Assembly (NCBI GenBank): GCA_002413325.1
Contig: DHWT01000026.1
Span: 1 to 8,384 of the forward strand
Reading direction: 5' to 3'
DNA from: Chitinophagaceae bacterium UBA5175
Lineage (GTDB): Bacteria; Bacteroidota; Bacteroidia; Chitinophagales; Chitinophagaceae
DNA length: 8,384 nucleotides
Part shown: in pieces, positions 1-5,475 of the stretch
How positions within the stretch are numbered: position 1 is the first letter of the stretch
Layout of the letters: each line of letters starts with the position of its first letter
Translations under genes and position numbers: made by a program
The notes under the pieces: generated by a model
What the model was told of the DNA's origin: nothing
Databases searched by the model: none
Seen by the model: only the letters and a program-made list of their open reading frames with translations

Positions 1-850
1 GTTTTCCAAGAACCCGCCGGATCCTTTCCATCAGCAGCCAGGGTTTGTTTCCGTCGGCCGCAATGGAAAAACCTGGCCTGATCTGGCGGAATTTCTCCAG
101 GCTGTATAAAGCTTCGGCATAGAGGGCCGGTTCAAAGCCTTTTTCAAGAACCCCGTCATCACAGGCTAGTTCCCTTTCCCGTGCAAGGGCCTTATAAAAA
201 AGATGTGCAAAGGGATTGAAAAAGAAAATACTCCGGAAAAAGGACATGAAAAGATTGATCAGGTAATCATGCCGGCGTATATGGAAGAGTTCATGGACCA
301 GGATGGCCTCCACCTGCTGCGGCGGGAGGTTGGACAGGAGTGAAACGGGGAGCAGGATCAGGGGTTTTACAAAACCGCTGGTCTCGGCGGTCTCTGCCAG
401 ATCCGAAAGGTACACACTTACCCGCCTGGTAATCCCCATCAGCCTGGCATGTCTTTGTGCAAAAGATTGAAAAACCGGAGAAATGGTTTGTCCTGAATTA
501 TTTTTTCCCCTTGCATGATACTGAATACCGGATTGTAAAAAACGGGCACTGACTATCAGCAGGTAAACCGCACCCAGGTAAGGGATCCAGCGGCTGACGA
601 AAGAGGTGACGGGAATAAAACCGGGATCCCGGAAGATCGCAGGTTTTTCCAGCATTTGAATAAAATTGTAAACAAACCATTCCGCTCCAAAGAAAACAAA
701 TAATAAAATCAGGTTGTGTTTGCCGGCTGCAGAAATTCGTATATTCCCCGCCGTTAGTATATAAAAAATCGTCCATAATACGGCCATCTGCCAGATGCTG
801 TCCAGCAGGGACCATCCCAGTGCATTCAGGAAGCTTATATACGCGGGCAT
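1..850 (-). CDS. M56-family membrane metallopeptidase, BlaR1/MecR1-like sensor (C-terminus cut by window edge)
   Basis: I translated this frame by hand from the ATG at 850-848; it stays open for 283 codons to the window edge. Three likely membrane segments lie near residues 10-33, 46-64 and 86-105. A zinc site HELFH is at residues 186-190, followed by the ExxCD motif at 227-231 (sequence ELACDD), the arrangement of M56 peptidases. In the BlaR1/MecR1 family a membrane sensor with a cytoplasmic zinc protease is activated by an outside signal and causes inactivation of its partner repressor. Here the repressor gene lies directly upstream with a 3-nt gap, so the two are almost certainly co-transcribed and perhaps translationally coupled. 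The C-terminal part, which would show whether there is a beta-lactam-binding, TonB-like or other sensor domain, is outside the window, so the signal cannot be named. Family assignment is firm; beta-lactam sensing is not shown. Confidence 0.88.
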   Translation of the reverse strand, partial: MPAYISFLNALGWSLLDSIWQMAVLWTIFYILTAGNIRISAAGKHNLILLFVFFGAEWFVYNFIQMLEKPAIFRDPGFIPVTSFVSRWIPYLGAVYLLIVSARFLQSGIQYHARGKNNSGQTISPVFQSFAQRHARLMGITRRVSVYLSDLAETAETSGFVKPLILLPVSLLSNLPPQQVEAILVHELFHIRRHDYLINLFMSFFRSIFFFNPFAHLFYKALARERELACDDGVLEKGFEPALYAEALYSLEKFRQIRPGFSIAADGNKPWLLMERIRRVLGK

Positions 851-853
851 GCT

Positions 854-1237
854 TTATTGCTTTTTGAGATTGTTGAGCAGCTGCTGGATTTCTTCCAGTT
901 CTTCCGGGGAGGCTTTGTGATTTCCCAGTGCATGGATCACCAGTTCTGTGGACGACCCGCCAAACAGGTTGGTAATCATTTTTCCCAACAGTTGTTTCTG
1001 GGTCTTTTCCCGGCTCACCACCGGGTGATAAACATGTGTTTTGAAGGAATCATCCCGGCCAACCAGTCCTTTTTCAAACATGATCTGCATCAGCTTGAGG
1101 GTCGTGGTATAACCCGCTTCCTTTGTTTTGGAAAGTTCCTCGTGAACATCCCGCACACTGGCCTTATTCCTTTCCCAGAGTATGCGCAGGATCTCCAGTT
1201 CACTTTCCGTAGGTTTAATATATTTTGAAGATACCAT
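854..1237 (-). CDS. BlaI/MecI/CopY-family transcriptional repressor
   Basis: The product is 127 residues, the normal size for this family. Residues about 8-75 form a winged-helix DNA-binding domain (TESELEILRILW, then a recognition-helix region around GYTTTLKLMQIMFEKGLV at 42-59 and a wing ending VYHPVVS at 69-75). Residues about 76-127 are the predicted helical dimerisation part. Family members bind palindromic operators as dimers and are released when the partner M56 protease triggers their cleavage. A palindrome lies in its own candidate promoter at 1264-1279, which fits autorepression. The M56 gene follows directly in the same operon. The regulon beyond this operon is unknown; the divergent polyphosphate kinase gene shares the upstream region and could be affected. 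The sequence around residue 90 (N-L-F) lies roughly where the staphylococcal protein is cut, but I would not call it a cleavage site. Confidence 0.93.
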   Translation of the reverse strand: MVSSKYIKPTESELEILRILWERNKASVRDVHEELSKTKEAGYTTTLKLMQIMFEKGLVGRDDSFKTHVYHPVVSREKTQKQLLGKMITNLFGGSSTELVIHALGNHKASPEELEEIQQLLNNLKKQ

Positions 1238-1258
1238 AAGCTAATTTTGTAAGAAAAG

Positions 1259-1285
1259 CAAAATACGATTTTATTCGTAAAACAA
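1259..1285 (-). promoter_or_regulatory. Candidate promoter of the blaI-M56 operon
   Basis: On the minus strand TTG (1285-1283) is followed after 17 nt by TATTTTG (1265-1259). This resembles the Bacteroidota consensus TTTG-N19/21-TAnnTTTG, but the -7 element is one base short and the spacer is on the short side. The start codon is about 20 nt further downstream. It is the best candidate in the gap, but only near-consensus. Confidence 0.45.
1264..1279. promoter_or_regulatory. Palindrome, candidate BlaI operator
   Basis: The sequence TACGA-N6-TCGTA is a perfect 5-bp inverted repeat with a 6-bp centre. It falls between the -33-like and -7-like elements of the candidate blaI promoter, so a bound dimer would block RNA polymerase. 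Known BlaI/MecI operators are dyads built on TACA/TGTA half-sites, so the half-site here (TACGA) is related but not identical. Operator function is an inference from position and symmetry. Confidence 0.45.
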
Positions 1286-1352
1286 TCCTTTTTTAACATT
1301 TGGTTTAACGGTCTTCAGTCAGTAAAACATTTATCACCATCAAACTTATATC

Positions 1353-2279
1353 ATGCCGGATCCGGTTTCAAATTCAAAATATGCAGACAGGTACAGGGTG
1401 GGAGCGGGGAAAAAAATTCTTTTGAAAGAATGGGTAACCGATGATAAAGATAAACCGGTTACCAGGGAGCAGGGGGAGGATATCCTGAAAGCGGATATCC
1501 TGAAACTTTCAGAAATACAGGAAAAACTGTATGCGTCAAACCGGTACAGTGTGCTGATCGTGTTCCAGGCCATGGACGCCGGCGGAAAAGACAGTGCCAT
1601 AAAACATGTCATGAGCGGTTTAAACCCGCAGGGTGTAACGGTGACATCGTTTAAGATCCCAACACACCAGGAACTGGAACATGATTTTTTATGGCGGCAT
1701 TATATTGTCCTGCCGGCCAGGGGCATGGTCGGGATCTTCAACCGGTCGCACTATGAAAATGTTCTGGTGACCCGGGTGCATCCGGAATATATTCTGAATG
1801 AAAAACTGCCGGATATCCGTGCGGTGTCAGATATAGGCCATGCATTCTGGGAGAATCGGTTTAAACAGATCAATCACTTTGAAAAAACCCTGGCAGACAG
1901 CGGAACCGTCATTCTGAAATTCTTCCTCCATGTTTCCAAGAAAGAACAGAAAAAACGTTTTCTTGAGCGTATAGAAGATCCGGCAAAGAACTGGAAATTT
2001 TCTTCAGGGGACTTGAAAGAACGCAGCTTGTGGAAGGATTACCGGAAAGCTTATGAAGACATGCTGGAAAATACTTCCGGCAGCCATGCCCCCTGGTTTG
2101 TGGTCCCGGCCGACGATAAATGGTTTACCCGCTACGTAATTGCCAATATCATCGTACATGAGCTCAGCAGACTGGACCTGGGATATCCGAAGCTCTCGGA
2201 ACAGCAGCATCAGGATCTGGAAGATTCAAAGAAATTGCTGACCGGAGAATCTGATTCCCCAACCGACAATAATGACTGA
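1353..2279 (+). CDS. Polyphosphate kinase 2 (PPK2) family, polyphosphate:nucleotide phosphotransferase
   Basis: PPK2 enzymes move phosphate between inorganic polyphosphate and nucleotides in the cytoplasm; many of this branch prefer to phosphorylate AMP or ADP at the expense of polyphosphate. The 308-residue product has the P-loop kinase core: Walker A-like AMDAGGKDS at residues 73-81 (Asp75, Lys79), a Walker B-region motif GMVGIFNRSHYENVLV at 124-139, and a basic helical lid region around 190-225 with KKRFLERIEDPAKNWKFS. The length and the FNRSHYE motif match the single-domain polyphosphate:nucleotide phosphotransferase branch rather than tandem-domain PPK2s. Asn136 stands where many relatives have Asp after the Glu; the pair differs across classes, so I do not read this as loss of activity. 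The gene is divergent from blaI and converges on the membrane pyrophosphatase with a 5-nt gap. Preferred nucleotide and direction cannot be told from sequence. Confidence 0.9.
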   Translation: MPDPVSNSKYADRYRVGAGKKILLKEWVTDDKDKPVTREQGEDILKADILKLSEIQEKLYASNRYSVLIVFQAMDAGGKDSAIKHVMSGLNPQGVTVTSFKIPTHQELEHDFLWRHYIVLPARGMVGIFNRSHYENVLVTRVHPEYILNEKLPDIRAVSDIGHAFWENRFKQINHFEKTLADSGTVILKFFLHVSKKEQKKRFLERIEDPAKNWKFSSGDLKERSLWKDYRKAYEDMLENTSGSHAPWFVVPADDKWFTRYVIANIIVHELSRLDLGYPKLSEQQHQDLEDSKKLLTGESDSPTDNND

Positions 2280-2284
2280 ACGGA

Positions 2285-4471
2285 TTATCTGGTTCGTCTG
2301 ACCAGTTCCTTCTGAATTTTTTGAATCTTCATCACCTTGGCCTGGGCATCTTTATTTGTGTACATCTGGGCAAGGGTCGGTGCGATGACCAGCGAAACAA
2401 TCGACATCAGTTTGATCAGGATATTCATGGAAGGTCCTGAAGTATCCTTAAACGGATCTCCCACCGTGTCGCCGGTTACGGAGGCCTTATGGGGCTCGGA
2501 TTTTTTATAGAACATTTCCCCGTTGATCTCAACACCCTTTTCAAAGGATTTTTTCGCATTGTCCCATGCACCGCCGGCATTATTCTGGAACATGCCCATG
2601 AGTACCCCGCTTACGGTAGCACCGGCAAGAAATCCGCCCAGCGCTTCCGGACCGAGTAAAAAACCCATGATCAGGGGGGAAAGAATGGCAATCGCACCAG
2701 GCAGCATCATTTTTTTAATGGATGCATCTGTGGAAATCGCCACACATTTATCATATTCCGGCTTGCCCGTGCCTTCCATGATACCCGGAATGGTCCGGAA
2801 CTGACGTCTTACTTCTTCCACCATGGCCATGGCAGCTTCTCCCACAGCCCGTATGGCCAGGGAAGAAAATATGAAGGGAATCATGGCGCCCACAAAAAGA
2901 GAGGCCAGTACTTTGGCCTTATAAATATCAATGCCGTTGATTCCGGCTACCCCGACAAAAGCGGCAAAAAGCGCCAGGGAAGTCAGTGCAGCAGAAGCAA
3001 TGGCGAAACCCTTTCCGGTAGCAGCAGTCGTATTTCCAACTGCATCGAGTACGTCCGTTTTTTCACGGACTTCTTTGGGCAGTTCACTCATTTCCGCAAT
3101 ACCCCCGGCATTATCTGCGATGGGTCCGAATGCATCAATGGCCAGCTGCATGGCGGTGGTAGCCATCATACCGGCTGCCGCAATCGCTACCCCGTATAAA
3201 CCGGCACAGGCATAGGAACCCCAGATTCCGCCGGCAAGGACCAGTATCGGCAGGCAGGTGGATTCCATACCCACGGCCAGTCCGCCAATAACGTTGGTCG
3301 CATGACCAGTGGACGACTGGCGGATGATGGAAAGAACGGGTCTTTTACCGATAGCCGTATAATACTCCGTAATCATGCTCATGAGGGTACCTACAGTAAG
3401 TCCCACAGCGATGGCACCGAGCACACCCCATTTGGTAAATTCAATATTGCGCAGGGTCATGGTTTCAGGCAGGATAAAATACACCAGTCCGACTGAGGCC
3501 AGGGCGGTCAATATGATGGAACCCCAGTTGCCCATGTTCAGAGCTTTCTGCACACTGACTGTGCTGATACTGGCGTTTTCGCTGATACGTACAAAAAAAG
3601 TTGCGATAATAGAGAATAAAATGCCCGTACCCGCAATCATCATCGGAAGCAGGATGGGCGACATACCCCCGAAAGCGTCGTCGGAAACCGTTTCCTGTCC
3701 GAGTACCATCGTAGCGAGCACCGTCGCCACATAGGATCCAAACAAATCGGCGCCCATTCCCGCCACATCACCCACATTGTCCCCGACATTATCAGCGATC
3801 GTAGCGGGGTTGCGCGGATCATCTTCCGGGATACCGGCTTCTACTTTTCCGACCAGGTCGGCACCCACATCGGCTGCCTTGGTATATATGCCTCCGCCTA
3901 CACGGGCAAAAAGGGCAATGGATTCAGCGCCAAGCGAAAAGCCCGTAAGCACTTCGATGGTTCGCAGCATTTCTTCTGAATTCACTTCCGCCTGCGGTGC
4001 AAAAACGGCTTTTAATATAATGAACAAACCACCGAGACCCAGCACAGCGAGACCGGCAACACCCAGGCCCATTACCGAACCACCGGTAAAAGAAACCTTC
4101 AGGGCTTTACTCAGGCTGGTCCGGGCCGCCTGCGCGGTCCTTACATTGGCTTTGGTAGCCACACGCATCCCGATATACCCGGCAGTGGCACTTAAAATCG
4201 CACCCAGGATAAAGGCGATGGAAATGGCCCAGTGGGAGTGGGGGTTGGTGCTGGCCATAAAGCCCAGCAACAGGGCTACGATCACCACAAAATATCCCAG
4301 AATTTTCCACTCAGCTTTCAGGAAGGCCATGGCGCCTTCTGCTATATAGCGGCTGATCTGTTTCATCAGGTCCGTTCCCTCTTCCTGTTTGGATACCCAC
4401 TTGAATTGTATGAAAGTGTACAAGAGGCCAATGATTCCCATGAGGGGCACCAGATAAATCAATTTGTCCAT
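2285..4471 (-). CDS. hppA: Membrane-bound ion-translocating pyrophosphatase, potassium-dependent type, probably a proton pump
   Basis: The enzyme hydrolyses pyrophosphate and pumps H+ or Na+ across the inner membrane. The 728-residue length and about 16 hydrophobic segments are typical. The pyrophosphate site is intact: DVGADLVGKVE (201-211), EDDPRNP (216-222), DNVGDNVGD (227-235), NNAGGAWDNAKK (630-641) and GDTVGDPFKDTSGPS (667-681). Ala483 and Gly486 in GNTTAATGKG mark the potassium-dependent class; the independent class has Lys at the first of these positions. In helix 6 the motif reads ADLFGSYVAT, so the Glu of the common LFESY motif is Gly245, and there is no Glu four residues later as in plant enzymes. 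Instead Glu183 appears in helix 5 (LGAESIALFAR) where most relatives have Ser. I recall this swap from Flavobacterium johnsoniae-type proton pumps, so H+ transport is my inference. An exact -7 promoter element lies at 4501-4508. Confidence 0.97.
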   Translation of the reverse strand: MDKLIYLVPLMGIIGLLYTFIQFKWVSKQEEGTDLMKQISRYIAEGAMAFLKAEWKILGYFVVIVALLLGFMASTNPHSHWAISIAFILGAILSATAGYIGMRVATKANVRTAQAARTSLSKALKVSFTGGSVMGLGVAGLAVLGLGGLFIILKAVFAPQAEVNSEEMLRTIEVLTGFSLGAESIALFARVGGGIYTKAADVGADLVGKVEAGIPEDDPRNPATIADNVGDNVGDVAGMGADLFGSYVATVLATMVLGQETVSDDAFGGMSPILLPMMIAGTGILFSIIATFFVRISENASISTVSVQKALNMGNWGSIILTALASVGLVYFILPETMTLRNIEFTKWGVLGAIAVGLTVGTLMSMITEYYTAIGKRPVLSIIRQSSTGHATNVIGGLAVGMESTCLPILVLAGGIWGSYACAGLYGVAIAAAGMMATTAMQLAIDAFGPIADNAGGIAEMSELPKEVREKTDVLDAVGNTTAATGKGFAIASAALTSLALFAAFVGVAGINGIDIYKAKVLASLFVGAMIPFIFSSLAIRAVGEAAMAMVEEVRRQFRTIPGIMEGTGKPEYDKCVAISTDASIKKMMLPGAIAILSPLIMGFLLGPEALGGFLAGATVSGVLMGMFQNNAGGAWDNAKKSFEKGVEINGEMFYKKSEPHKASVTGDTVGDPFKDTSGPSMNILIKLMSIVSLVIAPTLAQMYTNKDAQAKVMKIQKIQKELVRRTR

Positions 4472-4500
4472 AATCGTTAGTCTGAGTTTTTTAAGGGAGG

Positions 4501-4508
4501 CAAAAATA
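4501..4508 (-). promoter_or_regulatory. hppA: -7 promoter element for hppA
   Basis: On the minus strand this reads TATTTTTG, an exact match to the Bacteroidota TAnnTTTG element. It implies a transcript start near 4495 and a 5' leader of about 24 nt. I see no clear TTTG at -33; the upstream stretch is only T-rich. Confidence 0.6.
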
Positions 4509-4604
4509 GTGGAAAACTGTTAAAACCAGTATAAATGACGCCATTATCTTACCTATATTTCAATAGAGATCAGTATATTATTTCCTTTTTTCTATTAATT
4601 CTCC

Positions 4605-4612
4605 TACCTTTG
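4605..4612 (+). promoter_or_regulatory. -7 promoter element for rpmI-rplT
   Basis: TACCTTTG followed by CGC is a textbook Bacteroidota -7 element. A T-rich stretch with TTTC at 4581-4584 lies 20 nt upstream, a weak -33. Transcription would start near 4618, leaving a long leader of about 118 nt before rpmI. The sequence between this element and the hppA -7 element (4509-4604) is A/T-rich and shows no further gene. Confidence 0.7.
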
Positions 4613-4617
4613 CGCTC

Positions 4618-4735
4618 CATTTTTTAGTGGCGGGACCGGATATATTAATCAGGGTCCTGATTGCCCAAACGGCCCCATAAGTGATCTGCCCGTGCAGATC
4701 CGCCGGCAGGGTATCATTTAAAACCTCATCAAAAG
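4618..4735 (+). promoter_or_regulatory. Structured 5' leader of rpmI-rplT, candidate ribosomal-protein autoregulatory RNA
   Basis: The leader is more GC-rich than the promoter before it and contains several inverted repeats. AATCAGG (4647-4653) and CCTGATT (4656-4662) form a compact hairpin. An alternative pairing joins GGGACC (4632-4637) to GGTCCT (4653-4658). GATCTGC (4683-4689) and GCAGATC (4694-4700) form a perfect 7-bp stem with a CCGT loop. CTGCC (4686-4690) can instead pair with GGCAG (4705-4709), and GGCGG (4629-4633) can pair with CCGCC (4700-4704), both breaking the 7-bp stem. L20 represses its own operon through such leaders in Gammaproteobacteria and Firmicutes. I cannot match this leader to a known class; a regulatory role is inferred from structure and position. 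Confidence 0.5.
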
Positions 4736-4933
4736 ATGCCAAAGGTTAAAACAAACTCGAGTGCCAAAAAGAGATTTAAAATCACAGGCACCGGCGAAAT
4801 CACGTTCCAGAAAGCGTTCAAGCGCCACATTCTCACAAAAAAATCCACGAAAAGAAAAAGGCTGATGGCGAAAAAGGGAAAAGTCAGCAGTGCCAACCAG
4901 GATTTCGTAAAACGCCTGTTACGCCTGAAATAA
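4736..4933 (+). CDS. rpmI: 50S ribosomal protein L35
   Basis: This 65-residue, very basic protein has the L35 pattern throughout: MPKVKTNSSAKKRFKITGTG at the N-terminus, the FKRHILTKKSTKRKR block at residues 28-42, and a C-terminal VKRLLRLK. L35 is a small component of the large ribosomal subunit. It is the first gene of a two-gene operon with rplT, 46 nt downstream. In many bacteria infC lies immediately before it; here that position holds a 264-nt intergenic region and then the oppositely oriented hppA. The ATG is preceded by an A-rich stretch, not a Shine-Dalgarno site. Confidence 0.98.
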   Translation: MPKVKTNSSAKKRFKITGTGEITFQKAFKRHILTKKSTKRKRLMAKKGKVSSANQDFVKRLLRLK

Positions 4934-4945
4934 ACCAGTTCCAGT

Positions 4946-4969
4946 TTTCCAAATTTCCAAATTTTCAAA
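4946..4969 (+). repeat. Three tandem 8-bp units before rplT
   Basis: TTTCCAAA occurs twice in tandem (4946-4953 and 4954-4961), followed by a third unit with one change, TTTTCAAA (4962-4969). A CCAGTT doublet (4935-4946) precedes it. The array fills most of the short rpmI-rplT spacer and ends 10 nt before the rplT start, leaving the ribosome-binding region unstructured and A/T-rich. Confidence 0.7.
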
Positions 4970-4979
4970 TTATTAATAT

Positions 4980-5324
4980 ATGCCACGTTCAGTAAATGCG
5001 GTTGCCTCCAGGGCCCGCAAAAAGCGGATCCTTAAACAGGCCAAAGGTTTTTACGGCAAACGTAAGAATGTATATACTGTAGCCAAAAACGTATTGGAAA
5101 AGGGACTTACCTATCGTTATGTAGGCCGCAAACTTAAGAAGCGTGAATACCGGGCACTCTGGATTGCGCGTATCAATGCAGCCGTCCGGGCAGAAGGACT
5201 GACCTATTCCAGATTTATCCACCTGCTCAGTGAAAAAGGGGTTACGCTCGACCGGAAAATGCTGGCTGATATAGCCATGAACGAACCGGAAGCGTTTAAA
5301 CAACTGATCGCTTCAGTAAAATAA
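4980..5324 (+). CDS. rplT: 50S ribosomal protein L20
   Basis: The product is 114 residues, close to the family norm. It has the long basic N-terminal extension (MPRSVNAVASRARKKRILKQ, then AKGFYGKRKNVY at 21-32) that threads into 23S rRNA and is needed for early large-subunit assembly. A globular C-terminal domain (about 60-114, including LWIARINAAVRAEGLTYSRF) follows; in other phyla this part binds the operon leader for autoregulation. It is the second and last gene of the rpmI-rplT operon, with an intrinsic terminator starting 19 nt after its stop codon. Confidence 0.98.
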   Translation: MPRSVNAVASRARKKRILKQAKGFYGKRKNVYTVAKNVLEKGLTYRYVGRKLKKREYRALWIARINAAVRAEGLTYSRFIHLLSEKGVTLDRKMLADIAMNEPEAFKQLIASVK

Positions 5325-5343
5325 AACAGTATCTACGATACAG

Positions 5344-5393
5344 GAGGTTTCTTAAAAGGCTTTAAATACCCTTTAAGGAACCTCTTTTATTTT
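5344..5393 (+). terminator. Intrinsic terminator of rpmI-rplT
   Basis: Arms 5344-5359 and 5369-5384 pair over 16 positions with one mismatch and one wobble, around a 9-nt loop. The stem is followed at once by TTTTATTTT (5385-5393). It lies 19 nt after the rplT stop codon. Confidence 0.9.
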
Positions 5394-5420
5394 GTAGATT
5401 TCCTCAAAAATTTATATTTG
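5391..5420 (+). promoter_or_regulatory. Promoter of the PLP decarboxylase gene
   Basis: TTTG (5391-5394), an 18-nt spacer and TATATTTG (5413-5420) match the Bacteroidota promoter pattern. The -33 element overlaps the T-tract of the preceding terminator. Transcription would start near 5427, about 50 nt before the ATG. Confidence 0.65.
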
Positions 5421-5475
5421 TTCCAATTATTTTTCAATTCTAAACCGGCCAGCCATCATCCATCCGAACGATTCC

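Noticed and set aside
498..815. A 105-codon minus-strand reading frame inside the M56 gene
   Set aside because: It is out of frame with the M56 protein, whose frame shows HELFH and ExxCD motifs and runs unbroken from 850 to the window edge.
1299..1330. TTTG-N20-TAAAACAT as a promoter for the polyphosphate kinase gene
   Set aside because: The -33 part matches but the -7 part lacks TTTG, so support is too weak to list; this gap must hold some promoter for the gene.
2275..2290. A terminator between the convergent polyphosphate kinase and pyrophosphatase genes
   Set aside because: The 5-nt gap holds no hairpin, and I saw no convincing stem with a T-tract in the adjacent coding ends.
3777..4349. 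Long plus-strand open frames opposite hppA
   Set aside because: They are antisense shadows of a highly conserved gene with no recognisable protein features.
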